A stretch of 64,000 nucleotides of DNA from Mycolicibacter senuensis (GTDB lineage: Bacteria; Actinomycetota; Actinomycetes; Mycobacteriales; Mycobacteriaceae). Below the pieces are notes generated by a model. It was not told where the DNA came from and ran no database searches. It saw only the letters and a program-made list of their open reading frames with translations. Positions 37,708 to 46,115 of the stretch are shown here, piece after piece; the first letter of the stretch is position 1, and every line of letters starts with the position of its first letter. The position numbers and the translations under genes are program-made. Location of the stretch: the NCBI RefSeq assembly GCF_002101885.1, contig NZ_LQPS01000013.1, positions 1 to 64,000 of the forward strand, written 5' to 3'.

Positions 37708-38171
37708 CGGCGGAGCTCGATCGCGGTCTTGCCGATTCGTATCGGCGTCCCGACGGGAACCCGTACTGCTGTGGTGACCTTCACCCTGTCAAGGTAGGTG
37801 CCGTTGGTCGAGCCGAGGTCTTCGACATACCATTCCGACCCCCGTTGAGACAGTCGGGCGTGCCGGGTGGAGGCGTAATCGTCGTTGATCACCAGGGTGG
37901 AGTCGTCGGCCCGGCCGACCAGAACCGGCTGGTCGCTCAGTGTGATCCGGGCCCCGGTGAGGGGCCCCTCGGTCACCACCAGGTGGCGTGCGCCGGCGCG
38001 TTGCTGCCGCGACGGCAGCAGCACGCCGCGGATCGACAGGCCGCGACGAACCATCACCGCACCGGTCGGTGCGTAGATGTCGGTCCGCAATATCCGCAGC
38101 ACCGACCAGATGAACAGCCACAGCAACGTCAAAAAACCGGCTCGCGTCAGCTGCAGCACCAGTCCCTGCAT
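37704..38171 (-). CDS. fhaB: FHA-domain protein FhaB (FipA)
   Basis: A 155-residue protein with an N-terminal membrane helix (GFLTLLWLFIWSVL, about 12-25) and a C-terminal FHA domain that binds phosphothreonine (LVGRADDSTLVI, STRHARLSQRG, DLGSTNGTYLD). In M. tuberculosis FipA links FtsZ and FtsQ under oxidative stress (known). The ATG at 38171 gives MQGLVLQLTRAGF and the same 155 residues as the M. tuberculosis protein. First gene of the operon ending with pknB; its stop overlaps pstP. Confidence 0.95.
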   Translation of the reverse strand: MQGLVLQLTRAGFLTLLWLFIWSVLRILRTDIYAPTGAVMVRRGLSIRGVLLPSRQQRAGARHLVVTEGPLTGARITLSDQPVLVGRADDSTLVINDDYASTRHARLSQRGSEWYVEDLGSTNGTYLDRVKVTTAVRVPVGTPIRIGKTAIELRR

Positions 38172-38322
38172 CCGGCGTCCTCTCCGTCCTTGCGCCGTCC
38201 ATGTCGTGCTCCCCACCGCGGAGCACTTCGGCAAAGTCACGATACTTGGACGTGAGTGACCGTAGGGCAAAGCGGCAGGGCTTTGCTGTTCCGGCCGGTT
38301 CGGCGTGGCCCCCGGTCGCCCC

Positions 38323-39894
38323 CTAGTGGACCCGGACGATGATCTCGGAGTGACCGAGCCGGACCACGTCGCCGTCGGCCAGCTGCCACTCCTGGACCGG
38401 AGCGTTGTTCACCGTGGTGCCGTTGGTGGAGTTCAGGTCCGACAGCAGAGCCACCCGGCCGTCCCAGCGAATCTCCAGATGACGGCGCGACACCCCGGTG
38501 TCGGGAAGCCGGAACTGGGCGTCTTGGCCGCGGCCCACCACGTTGGTGCCCTCGTGCAGCTGGTAGGTCCGGCCGCTGCCGTCGTCGAGATGCAGCGTGA
38601 CCGAGGCCGGAGCCGAGTAGGCGCGCTGGCCGTAGCCGCCGCCCGGAGCGTCGTAACCACCCGCGGGTTGCTGACCGTAGTCGTAGCCGCCCTGCGCGTC
38701 GCCGTAGCCGCCGGGAGCCTGCTGACCGTAGTCCGGACCGTAGTCATAGCCGCTCGGGGCGCCCTGGGACTCGCCGTAGCGGTAGTCGGGCTGGCCGTAC
38801 TCCTGGCGACCGTAGGACGGTGAACCCTGGTCGGGGTAGCCGGGGCCGCCCTGGTCGGGGTAGGAGGGCCGTTGCTCGGGCTGCGCCTCGGGGTAGCCCC
38901 CCGGCTGGGAGTAGTCGTCGTGGCGGACCGGGGGACGCTCATAGTCGCCGTAACCGGGCTGTCCTCCCCCGCCCGGGTAGCCCGGCGCCGGCGGCTGCTG
39001 GTGCTGCGGATAGCCCGGCTCGTAGCCCGCGGGGGCGCCGTAGCCACTCGGCGGCCGCTGCTCGTAAGACGGGGGGTAGCCGCCCTGGCCGCCCGGGTAG
39101 CCGCCCTGCTCCGGGTAGCCGCCCTGTTCCGGGTAGCCGCCCTGTTCCGGGTAGCCGCCCTGCTCGGGGTAGCCGCCGTGCTCGGGGTAGCCGCCCTGCT
39201 CGGGCCGGCGGGGCGGGGCATAGCCGCCCGGGCCGCCGGGACCCTGGTCGGGGTAGCCGCCACCGCGCTGGTCCGGCTGGTACGGCTCCGGCTCCGGGGC
39301 ATACTGACCGCGGGGCTCTTGACCGCCGCGGGCGTCGTCGGCCGGCCGGCCGTAGCGCGGGTCGTAGTAGTCGTCGCCGGGACGGTCCTGCTGCCCGTGG
39401 GCGCCGCGGTAGCTCGGGTTATCGGTCATCGGTGGCACTCCTGATTCTGCGAAAAACGCATGATCTGATTGTGGCGGGCGGGATTCACTGACCGTGTGGC
39501 TGGGTCGGGCATCCGGATTGACAGCGCCCCGCGCGCGGACCTGGCCGGTACGCATACTCGGTGACTGCTCGAACCGGACAACCACATCACCATACGTTTG
39601 CCACCCCTGTTCGCCGATATATCCCGCCAAATGCCGGGCGAAGGCCTTCGACGTCCAATCCTGGTCGGCGCCCACATTCTCGTAGTCGTCCATACCGAGG
39701 GTAATGACGTATTCGTTGGGTGCCAAAAGCTGATTCCCGGCCAATGCCCGCACCCCCGCGGCGGCCTCGCGGCGCAACGCCGCCTCAACCTCCTCGGGTA
39801 CGACTTCCCCGCCGAAGACCCTGGCCATCGCATCCTCCACGGCGGATTCGAGCCTGCGCTCGATGCGCTGAACCAGCCCGCGCTGGTTGTCCAT
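38323..39894 (-). CDS. fhaA: FHA-domain protein FhaA (DUF3662, repeat linker, FHA)
   Basis: A 523-residue cytoplasmic scaffold. The N-terminal DUF3662 domain (about 1-125) begins [21 protein letters not shown] disordered linker of some 300 residues is rich in Gly, Tyr, Pro and Gln, with many GGYPEQ-type repeats. The C-terminal FHA domain (about 430-523) has [27 protein letters not shown] and [12 protein letters not shown]. FhaA binds the phosphorylated MurJ pseudokinase and slows peptidoglycan synthesis at the septum (known in mycobacteria). It is transcribed alone, 151 nt upstream of fhaB, with its own promoter region in the 265-nt gap before leuT. Confidence 0.95.
   Translation of the reverse strand: MDNQRGLVQRIERRLESAVEDAMARVFGGEVVPEEVEAALRREAAAGVRALAGNQLLAPNEYVITLGMDDYENVGADQDWTSKAFARHLAGYIGEQGWQTYGDVVVRFEQSPSMRTGQVRARGAVNPDARPSHTVSESRPPQSDHAFFAESGVPPMTDNPSYRGAHGQQDRPGDDYYDPRYGRPADDARGGQEPRGQYAPEPEPYQPDQRGGGYPDQGPGGPGGYAPPRRPEQGGYPEHGGYPEQGGYPEQGGYPEQGGYPEQGGYPGGQGGYPPSYEQRPPSGYGAPAGYEPGYPQHQQPPAPGYPGGGGQPGYGDYERPPVRHDDYSQPGGYPEAQPEQRPSYPDQGGPGYPDQGSPSYGRQEYGQPDYRYGESQGAPSGYDYGPDYGQQAPGGYGDAQGGYDYGQQPAGGYDAPGGGYGQRAYSAPASVTLHLDDGSGRTYQLHEGTNVVGRGQDAQFRLPDTGVSRRHLEIRWDGRVALLSDLNSTNGTTVNNAPVQEWQLADGDVVRLGHSEIIVRVH
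39095..39202. repeat. Six tandem 18-bp repeats in fhaA
   Basis: Six nearly identical 18-bp units (type GGGTAGCCGCCCTGYTCC on the plus strand) start at 39095, 39113, 39131, 39149, 39167 and 39185. They encode [12 protein letters not shown] hexapeptides in the FhaA linker. Unit changes stay in frame, so copy number could vary without breaking the gene. Confidence 0.88.
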
Positions 39895-40140
39895 CCGCTG
39901 CCCGCCTCACTCGCCGCCGTCATTCGTCGCAAACCCGTGGGGACGCGTCGCTGCGGCGTGTCGCTGCGCTGCATCCGCCCTGGACATGGTATCGACCCGG
40001 CATGCCACCGCGGCACCCTTGTACGGCGGAGAATCGGATAAGACCAGGTCACGGCGGGGTCACGGTAGGCTGGTTTACGGTGGTCTGCGGGCGCCGAGCG
40101 GTCTCTGAGCCGTGTCGAAAGCACCCTTCGGCGACCGTGA

Positions 40141-40146
40141 TAGGCT
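40141..40146 (+). promoter_or_regulatory. Candidate -10 element of leuT
   Basis: TAGGCT, 13 nt before the tRNA-Leu 5' end. A TCGAAA at 40115-40120 could be a weak -35 but with a long, 20-nt spacer. The remaining fhaA-leuT gap shows no gene. Confidence 0.45.
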
Positions 40147-40159
40147 CCCTCGGTCGCTC

Positions 40160-40242
40160 GGGCGAGTGGCGGAATGGCAGACGCGCTGGCTTCAGGTGCC
40201 AGTGTCCTTCGGGACGTGGGGGTTCAAGTCCCCCTTCGCCCA
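40160..40242 (+). tRNA. leuT: tRNA-Leu (CAG)
   Basis: An 83-nt class II tRNA with acceptor GGGCGAG/TTCGCCC and discriminator A. The anticodon stem is CTGGC/GCCAG with loop TTCAGGT, anticodon CAG at 40193-40195. A short variable arm (TGTCCTTCGGGACG) and T-arm GGTTCAAGTC are present. It matches the leuT found after fhaA in M. tuberculosis. Confidence 0.97.
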
Positions 40243-40252
40243 CAATTGTGAT

Positions 40253-40295
40253 GAGTCGCGTCATAGGTGACACCTGAGTCGCGTCATCGGTTACA
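40253..40295. repeat. 23-bp tandem repeat next to leuT
   Basis: Two 20-nt units, GAGTCGCGTCATAGGTGACA (40253-40272) and a copy at 40276-40295 with two changes, sit in tandem with a 23-nt period, 11 nt after the tRNA. They look like the end of an insertion sequence or an integration scar, but no intact transposase or integrase follows. Confidence 0.65.
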
Positions 40296-40300
40296 GATCG

Positions 40301-40323
40301 CCCCGGCTTTTGCCGGGGTTTTT
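40301..40323 (+). terminator. Intrinsic terminator after leuT
   Basis: Stem CCCCGGC (40301-40307) / GCCGGGG (40312-40318) with a TTTT loop and a run of five T (40319-40323), a classical rho-independent terminator and one of the few with a U-tract here. It stands about 58 nt after leuT. Confidence 0.85.
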
Positions 40324-40609
40324 CTGTTGGTTGGGCCAGTGGTTGTGGTCGGGGTCGATGTGGTGGCTGGCCAGTACGTGGTGGCCGGTCGATGAGGGCC
40401 CGCAGGTTCTTCGGCCGCACGTAACAGCGGAAAGACGAGGCGGGAGGCCATCCCCATGCTGACGATCTCGTGGGCGGTCATCGGGACGCAGGCGGGCTCC
40501 CCGGTGGCGTGGAATCACAACTTTTGCTAGTTATGGTGCGGATCCCGCCGCCAGGAGAGCAATGATCAGCACTTGCGGATGATCCCGGCCATTGGCCGGG
40601 GTCTTCTGG
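40324..40609. other. Gene-poor stretch between leuT terminator and the coiled-coil gene
   Basis: I see no convincing gene. A 65-codon minus-strand frame (40284-40481) could be a degraded transposase or nothing. A second hairpin, CCCGGCC (40584-40590) / GGCCGGG (40594-40600) followed by GTCTTCT, may terminate the minus-strand gene ending at 40610 or rightward readthrough. Together with the tandem repeat this looks like a recombination scar at the tRNA. Confidence 0.5.
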
Positions 40610-40969
40610 CTATTGATCGCCGGGCGCGTTGATCACGGTTGGAATGAGTTCGACAATGCGTTGCTGCCCGGCGGCGGTCATGTCGAACTTCGCCCGCATT
40701 TCGGCGAAGCCACTGTCGACGACGGCGAACTTCTCATCGACTCGCCGAAAGCCTTCGTTCATGTCCTGCCGGAGCGCGTTGAAGCTCACGGTGGTGGCCC
40801 GACGGAAGTCGCGGATCTCGGCCCGGATCTCGGTGACATCGCGGTCAGCGGCGCCGGCCAGCACCCGGGCAGCGGCGGCGTCGTGTTTTGTCGCTTGGAC
40901 CTGCCCGGTCAGATCACGCACCTGCGTCTCCAGGGCTGTGACACGGGCCTCGAGGTTCTCCGGCGGCAT
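40610..40969 (-). CDS. Small coiled-coil hypothetical protein
   Basis: A 119-residue protein starting MPPENLEARVTALE and consisting almost wholly of heptad-patterned helix: LEARVTALETQVRDLTGQVQ, then VTEIRAEIRDFRRATTVSFNAL and the MRAKFDMTAAGQQRIVELI end. Similar small coiled-coil proteins are scattered through mycobacterial genomes with no known function. A longer version from the GTG at 41032 adds 21 residues and has no better ribosome site. It lies downstream of, and in the same direction as, the TopoM-like gene, so it may be co-transcribed with it. Confidence 0.75.
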   Translation of the reverse strand: MPPENLEARVTALETQVRDLTGQVQATKHDAAAARVLAGAADRDVTEIRAEIRDFRRATTVSFNALRQDMNEGFRRVDEKFAVVDSGFAEMRAKFDMTAAGQQRIVELIPTVINAPGDQ

Positions 40970-41024
40970 GCTGGCAGCGTACGCCGGGGCAGCCTCTCGC
41001 TCTCGGCTGTGCAGTCGCCGCGGT

Positions 41025-41033
41025 TTATCCACA
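41025..41033. promoter_or_regulatory. Perfect DnaA box between the TopoM-like and coiled-coil genes
   Basis: TTATCCACA, identical to the strongest E. coli DnaA box, lies 9 nt from the end of the topoisomerase gene, about 25 kb from oriC. A single 9-mer can occur by chance, so function is uncertain. Confidence 0.4.
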
Positions 41034-41041
41034 GCCGCCGG

Positions 41042-43180
41042 TTACGACGCCGGCGTCACGCCATCACCGGAACCCTTGATCGAGGCCTTCGCCCGGGGCT
41101 CGGGCCGCACCGCCCGCTTCCCGCGCACGAACCCGGTCGCCGAGACCGACGCCGAAAACAGCGCCTCCTCACCCTTGACGAACGGGTGGAACCCGACGCC
41201 GGCGCCGCCGCGCTTCTTGACCGGGATATCGGCGACTTCGGTGACTTTCCAGCCCTTTTCGGACCTCGACAGCAGGGCTTCGCCGTTTCCGCAGCTGAGC
41301 GGCAGCGCGGCGATGACTTCATCGCCGTCGCCGGCGAGCTTGACGCCCGCTACCCCGTTGCCGGCCGCGCCCTGCGGATTCACCGTGGCCGGGTCGATGC
41401 GCAGCACCTTTCCGAGGCGGGTCACCAAGGCCAGGTGGTGGCCATCGGCCAGCACACCCGAGCACAGCAGTCCGGTGATGTCCGGCGCGACGGGGATGTC
41501 GCGGATCTTATACGGCAGCCCGGCGCCGGTGGTGAACTTGATCCGCCCGTCGGTCCACACCGCCCACCCCAGACCTGAGGTGAGCAGCTCGCCGTGACTG
41601 TCGGAGAACACGCCGCGCTCATCGAGGCGCCAGGCCGCGTTGACCTTGCGCTCGCGCGGGCCGTCCTCGTCGCCACCGGGCGTCACCGGGGTGGCCTCGG
41701 GGTCCAGCACGGTGCGACGGTCGAACTCGGGGCCCTTGAACAGTTTCGCGGTCTCGACCAGCTCCCGGTCGATCACCTTGCGGCGGGCCTCGGGGTTGGC
41801 CACCAGCTCGGTCAGTTGGGCGAACTCGGCATCCAACTTTTCGGCTTCGGCCCGCAGCTCGATGACGTCTAGTTTGGTCAGCCGGCGAAGCTGCAACGCC
41901 AGGACGTAGTCGGCCTGCTCGGCATCGATCTTGAATCGCTGCTGGAGGCCCTGGCGGGCCTCGTCGACGGTGTCGGACCCGCGGATCACCGCGACCGCGG
42001 CGTCGATGTCGAGGTGGATGACCATCAGGCCGGCCACCAGGTGGCGGCGCGCGGCGACCTTCTCCAGCCGGTACTCGCTGCGGTGCAGCACCACGGAGTC
42101 GCGCAGCGACAAGAACGCCCGGATCAGCTCACGCACCGACCACCAGCGGGGCACCCGGTTCTCGTCGAGTGCGACCAGGCTGGCGGCGAACGTCGACTCC
42201 AGCGGGGTCAGGGCCAGCAGTTGGTCGCGGATCTGTTCGGCGCTGTGCCCGCGTTTGGCGGTGACCACGATCCGGAGCCCGTTGCGCCGGTCGGTCAGGT
42301 CCGACATGTCGGAGACACCGGACAGCTCCCCGGATTCGATCAACGACCGAATCCTTTCCTGAACGGTGGTACTCGCCACCCCGGGCGGGAGTTCGGTGAC
42401 GATCACGTCCTTGCCCTCGACGGAAACCGTGCCCCGTACCGTGAACGCGCCGCGCCCGGTGGTCAGGTATTCACGGAGCCCGGCCGTGCCGACCACGGTG
42501 GCGCCGCACCCCCAGTCCGGCCCGGGGATGAGTTTCACCAGCCTGTCGTCGGTCATATTCGGTGTGGCCAGCAGCGCCCGGCAGGCGGCCATGATCTCGC
42601 GCGGGTTGTGGGCGGGAACCTTGGTCGCCCAGCCTTCGGCGATGCCGACGGCGCCGTTGCAGAGCAGCACCGGCCACCGTGCCGGCAGCACCGTGGGTTC
42701 GGTCCACTCACCGTCGAACGTGGACATCATCGGCACCGCATGATCGTCGAGTTCGGCGGTCAGCGCCGCGCCGGGCGCCGACAGCCGCATCTCGGTGTAG
42801 CGGTCGGCGGCCGGGATGTCGCCCTGAATTCGCGGGAAGGCACCGTGGCCGTCGATGACTTTCACCCGTTGGAAGTCGGCGGCCAGCAGCGCTGCGGCCC
42901 CGTACATCGACGCCCCACCGTGCGGGTGCAGGTTGCCGGTGACGGCCGAGCAGACCTTCGAGGACTTCTGCGGCTTGTTGCCGGGCAGCAGTTTCGAGTC
43001 GTGCATCTGATAGAGCAGACGCCGCTGGCCGGGCTTGAGCCCGTCGAACGCGGACGGGATGGCGCGGTCGCTGACGCTGTAGAGCGCGAACGTCAGCTGG
43101 TAGTGGTTCCAGTAGTCATCGGCACTTTGATCGAGCACCAGATCGGCGTTTTGTTCGGGAATGTCCAGGGTGGCGGTCAC
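41042..43180 (-). CDS. TopoM-like type II topoisomerase A subunit
   Basis: A 712-residue GyrA/ParC-family protein. The winged-helix domain has KPGQRRLLYQM, HPHGGASMYGAAALLA and the catalytic tyrosine at about residue 128 in AADRYTEMRLSAP. A tower and coiled-coil follow (RFKIDAEQADYVLALQLRRLTKLD), and the C-terminal pinwheel has degenerate blades (TRLGKVLRIDPATVN) but no GyrA-box. It is shorter than gyrase A and clearly distinct from GyrA at 21782. Paired with the B subunit upstream it matches TopoM of the atypical M. smegmatis TopoNM, an enzyme reported to introduce positive supercoils (known). The GTG at 43180 has AGGAG 7 nt upstream. Confidence 0.88.
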   Translation of the reverse strand: MTATLDIPEQNADLVLDQSADDYWNHYQLTFALYSVSDRAIPSAFDGLKPGQRRLLYQMHDSKLLPGNKPQKSSKVCSAVTGNLHPHGGASMYGAAALLAADFQRVKVIDGHGAFPRIQGDIPAADRYTEMRLSAPGAALTAELDDHAVPMMSTFDGEWTEPTVLPARWPVLLCNGAVGIAEGWATKVPAHNPREIMAACRALLATPNMTDDRLVKLIPGPDWGCGATVVGTAGLREYLTTGRGAFTVRGTVSVEGKDVIVTELPPGVASTTVQERIRSLIESGELSGVSDMSDLTDRRNGLRIVVTAKRGHSAEQIRDQLLALTPLESTFAASLVALDENRVPRWWSVRELIRAFLSLRDSVVLHRSEYRLEKVAARRHLVAGLMVIHLDIDAAVAVIRGSDTVDEARQGLQQRFKIDAEQADYVLALQLRRLTKLDVIELRAEAEKLDAEFAQLTELVANPEARRKVIDRELVETAKLFKGPEFDRRTVLDPEATPVTPGGDEDGPRERKVNAAWRLDERGVFSDSHGELLTSGLGWAVWTDGRIKFTTGAGLPYKIRDIPVAPDITGLLCSGVLADGHHLALVTRLGKVLRIDPATVNPQGAAGNGVAGVKLAGDGDEVIAALPLSCGNGEALLSRSEKGWKVTEVADIPVKKRGGAGVGFHPFVKGEEALFSASVSATGFVRGKRAVRPEPRAKASIKGSGDGVTPAS

Positions 43181-43201
43181 GGTGTTTCTCCTAGCGGTCC
43201 G

Positions 43202-45235
43202 CTACGTCAGGTCCAGCGCGGCGGTGTCGACACGGGCGGCGACATCGGCCATCCAGGTGCGCCGGCCCTCGGGCGGTCCGCCGAACAGCGTGTGGTGCAG
43301 CCGGCTCTCACCGTCATCGAGATGCACCCGAATGACGGTGCGCCGCTGCGGGTCCAGCACCGTGTTCCAGAAGTCGTCGGCGTCCATCTCGCCGAGCCCC
43401 TTGTTGCGCTGCACTTCGACCTTGCGTTTCGAGGAGGCTTTCAGCTGCGCGACCGCGGCGTCGCGTTCGGACTCGTCCTGGCAGTAGATCCGTTGGGTGC
43501 CGTCCTTGACGACGAACAGCGGCGGCAGGGTCACATAGACCATCCCGGCCTCGACGAGCGGGCGATAGAAGTCCAGGAACATCGAGATCAGGCTGGAGTT
43601 GATGTTCCCGCCGTCAGGGTCGGCGTCGGAGGCGAACAGGATCCGGTCGTAGCGGCACAGCTCCGGATCACAGCTGTCGCGCACCCCGCAGCCGAGAATG
43701 CGTTCGATCGAATCGAACTCGTCCTTGGCCCGGGCCTTGCTCAAGGCGAAGCCGTAGACGTTGGGCGGCTTACCTTTGAGCGGGAAGGCCGCCTGAAACG
43801 TGGCGTCGCGCGCGGCTTTGATCGTGCCGAGCGCCGAATCGCCTTCACACAGGAACAGTTCGGCGCCCGATCCGCGGCCGGTTTCCTTGCTGGGCAGCAG
43901 TTTCGGTGGCAGCGACAGGTTGGTTCCCAGCCCTTTGGCCTTGGACGCCGCGCGGGACCGGGCCTTGGCGCCCTCGGCGCTGCGCCGCGCCCGGGCGGCT
44001 TCCAGGGCCAGCTTGGTCCACAGTGAGACGGCATCGGCGTTGGCGGGGTTGGCCGCCCAGATGGTGGCGCTGCGCGCCACATCCGGGGCCATCGCGATGT
44101 TCAGCGACCGCGAGGACAAAGAGGTCTTGGCTTGGGAGTCCCAGGCCACATCGGGTGCGCGGGTGTCCACGGCCAGCGCCGTGACGGCCGCGAAATCCTG
44201 TGGCTCCGGGCCTTCTTCGCCTTTGGCCAGGCCCAGGTCGCGGATCCGGGAGGCGCGGTCGGCCAGTGCTTCGGACAGCCCTTTGATCGCGGCGGTCAGG
44301 TGCGATCCGCCGCCGGGGGTGCGCACCGTATTGCAGAACGCGGCCACCGTCGCCGGTTCGGCCGGTCCCGCGGTCAGCGACCAGCGGAACGGGGTCGGGC
44401 CCCGGCCGGTGGTGTACTCGCCGCGGCCCTCCACGATGGCGCGGACCTCGGGGCTCGGAGTCCCCGCGGCGGCGCACATCAGATCCAGCAGGGCGTCGGT
44501 GCCCCAGGGGCCGCTGAACGGCTCGGTCAACGCCGGCGGAATCTCCTCGCCGGGCCAGCCCTCGTCGACGACGACCAGGTGCACGCCGGGCGACATCCGA
44601 GATGCCGCGTGTGCCCGCAGCAGCACCTCGGCGATATCCACGCTGGAGTCGGGCACCACGGCCGGGTCGAACAGGATCCGGACGGTGGTGCCGTGGGCGT
44701 TGGGCTTGCGATTGGCAGTGCCGCGCAGCTTCTGGGTGTCGGCGCGGGTGAACGGGGCGTCCGGATCGAAATCGTTGCCCTCGAACACCCCGGGGTAGCC
44801 GCCGCCGAAACTCTGCAGGTAGGTCTTCCCGGCCCGGCGCACCGCGACGTCGGTACGCGCGGAGATGAACACCGCGGCCGCGGCGCCGATTCCGTTCAGA
44901 CCGGCGCCGGTGCTGGCAGCGTCGGCGTGCACCGAGAACTTGCCGCCCGCCCGCGCGGTGCCCAGGGTTTTGACGATGCCGTTCTTCCCGTTCACCGGGT
45001 CGGAGTCGACGGGCAGGCCTCGGCCGTCGTCGGCGACGCTGACCGAACCGTCGGCGTGCAAGGTGATCGTCACGGTGGAGCCGCCGTGGCTGGGATCGGC
45101 CACCTCTTCGATGGCGTTGTCCACCAGCTCCCGCATCGCGGTGTTGAGCACGTCCAGGCCGAGATTCACCGCCGGCCGCAGGCGGGTGTGCTGGACATCG
45201 TCGAGCTCGGTGATGTCGGCCGCGGTGTAGCTCAC
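43202..45235 (-). CDS. TopoN-like type II topoisomerase B subunit
   Basis: A 677-residue GyrB/ParE-family ATPase. The GHKL motifs are ELVDNAIEEVADPSHGG and VADDGRGLPVDSDPVNG, with the lid GAGLNGIGAAAAVFIS. The TOPRIM domain begins LFLCEGDSALGTIKAARD, and the metal site reads SDADPDGGNI where gyrase has DADVDGQHI, so one conserved His is Gly. The [19 protein letters not shown] segment is well kept. It lies 21 nt upstream of the A subunit in one transcript. It is probably the TopoN partner; substrate handling is inferred from the M. smegmatis enzyme. The GTG at 45235 has GGAGAA about 8 nt upstream. Confidence 0.88.
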   Translation of the reverse strand: MSYTAADITELDDVQHTRLRPAVNLGLDVLNTAMRELVDNAIEEVADPSHGGSTVTITLHADGSVSVADDGRGLPVDSDPVNGKNGIVKTLGTARAGGKFSVHADAASTGAGLNGIGAAAAVFISARTDVAVRRAGKTYLQSFGGGYPGVFEGNDFDPDAPFTRADTQKLRGTANRKPNAHGTTVRILFDPAVVPDSSVDIAEVLLRAHAASRMSPGVHLVVVDEGWPGEEIPPALTEPFSGPWGTDALLDLMCAAAGTPSPEVRAIVEGRGEYTTGRGPTPFRWSLTAGPAEPATVAAFCNTVRTPGGGSHLTAAIKGLSEALADRASRIRDLGLAKGEEGPEPQDFAAVTALAVDTRAPDVAWDSQAKTSLSSRSLNIAMAPDVARSATIWAANPANADAVSLWTKLALEAARARRSAEGAKARSRAASKAKGLGTNLSLPPKLLPSKETGRGSGAELFLCEGDSALGTIKAARDATFQAAFPLKGKPPNVYGFALSKARAKDEFDSIERILGCGVRDSCDPELCRYDRILFASDADPDGGNINSSLISMFLDFYRPLVEAGMVYVTLPPLFVVKDGTQRIYCQDESERDAAVAQLKASSKRKVEVQRNKGLGEMDADDFWNTVLDPQRRTVIRVHLDDGESRLHHTLFGGPPEGRRTWMADVAARVDTAALDLT

Positions 45236-45377
45236 TGCTCGTCTTCTCCATCAATCCCGGGTGAGGTGCCGCAGGAATGGTAGACGGCGCACCTGACATC
45301 TCAGTGGATCCCTGTCGGCGATTGCGGCAGGGTCTGCGCGGCGAGCTGGCTCCGGCGCGCCGCATTGCCCGCCCCGG

Positions 45378-45989
45378 TCAGGTCGGGCTCGGTGAAACCC
45401 GCAGCGCCGGCAGCACGTAGCGGCGCAGATGCCGCCGCAGCGAGACCGGGTCATCGGGGTCGATGTGGCTGCCCGGCACGCTGCCCAGGCTGATCATCAC
45501 CCGGGCGATCCATTCGCTGGCCTCGTCGATGTCGGTGTCGGGGTGGATGTCCCCGGCCGCGGCGGCGGCTTCGACGAAGGGTTGCCAGAACCCCGCGAGG
45601 TCCGGGACCAGGCCGCGGACGCCGGCCCCGGCGCAGGCGGTGAACTCGTCGGGTTCGGAGGTACGCAGCCGCATCAACAGCGTGCCCGGGTCGTCGTAGG
45701 CCCGCCGGCCGATCTGCACCCCGGCCACCAGCTGCTCTTCGAAGCCGGGCAGTGTCGACAGCTCGGCGCGGGTCTGCGCCCAGCTGGTCTCGACCAGCCG
45801 GATGATCGCCGTGCCCACCAGCGTCGGCTTGTCCGGAAAATTCCGGTACAGCCAGGCCCGCGACACTCCGGCGCGCTCGGCGACGTCGATCATCGTGGTG
45901 GCCCGGATCCCCTTGTCGGCCAGCAGCTGCTCGGTCGCGTCCAGCAGCCGGTCGGTTGTCGACGACGCGACTGCCGGCTTTGCGTTCAC
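45378..45989 (-). CDS. TetR-family transcriptional regulator
   Basis: A 203-residue repressor. The N-terminal helix-turn-helix (about residues 10-57) reads TDRLLDATEQLLADKGIRA, TMIDVAERAGVSRAWLYRNFPDK. The C-terminal ligand domain is of the usual size, with an FWQPFVEAAAAAGDIHPD segment near residue 150. The GTG at 45989 is selected by AGGAGG 6-7 nt upstream. The gene is divergent from the monooxygenase operon, and the shared 126-nt region carries two TetR-type palindromes, so it most likely represses that operon and itself (inference). Confidence 0.9.
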   Translation of the reverse strand: MNAKPAVASSTTDRLLDATEQLLADKGIRATTMIDVAERAGVSRAWLYRNFPDKPTLVGTAIIRLVETSWAQTRAELSTLPGFEEQLVAGVQIGRRAYDDPGTLLMRLRTSEPDEFTACAGAGVRGLVPDLAGFWQPFVEAAAAAGDIHPDTDIDEASEWIARVMISLGSVPGSHIDPDDPVSLRRHLRRYVLPALRVSPSPT

Positions 45990-46023
45990 GGGCCACCTCC
46001 TGGCCGGCAAGCCTAACAAGACG

Positions 46024-46049
46024 GTAGACAGATTCAAGGATCTGTGTAC
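46024..46049. promoter_or_regulatory. TetR operator palindrome 1
   Basis: GTAGACAGAT (46024-46033) and ATCTGTGTAC (46040-46049) are inverted copies matching at nine of ten positions around a 6-nt spacer. This size and symmetry are typical of TetR dimer operators. Confidence 0.7.
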
Positions 46050-46065
46050 TATTGCGACTCATTGC

Positions 46066-46092
46066 GTAGACACTTCCGCCACACCTGTCTAT
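46066..46092. promoter_or_regulatory. TetR operator palindrome 2
   Basis: GTAGACA (46066-46072) and TGTCTAT (46086-46092) repeat the same half-site as operator 1, six of seven matching. The four half-sites are spaced by about two helical turns, suggesting two dimers on one face of the DNA. Confidence 0.6.
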
Positions 46093-46115
46093 CCCCCGAC
46101 GCCGGAGGTCCACCC

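Noticed and set aside
40049..40420. Minus-strand frame across tRNA-Leu containing GGLEPPRPEG
   Set aside because: This is the well-known false protein produced by reading a tRNA gene on the wrong strand.
40284..40518. Short minus-strand frames after leuT as a transposase
   Set aside because: No DDE or other catalytic motif and no inverted repeats at either end, so I only note a possible scar.
45236..45377. Small gene between the TopoN-like gene and tetR
   Set aside because: The only frames are Arg/Cys-rich shadows without start signals; the 142 nt probably hold the promoter of the topoisomerase operon.
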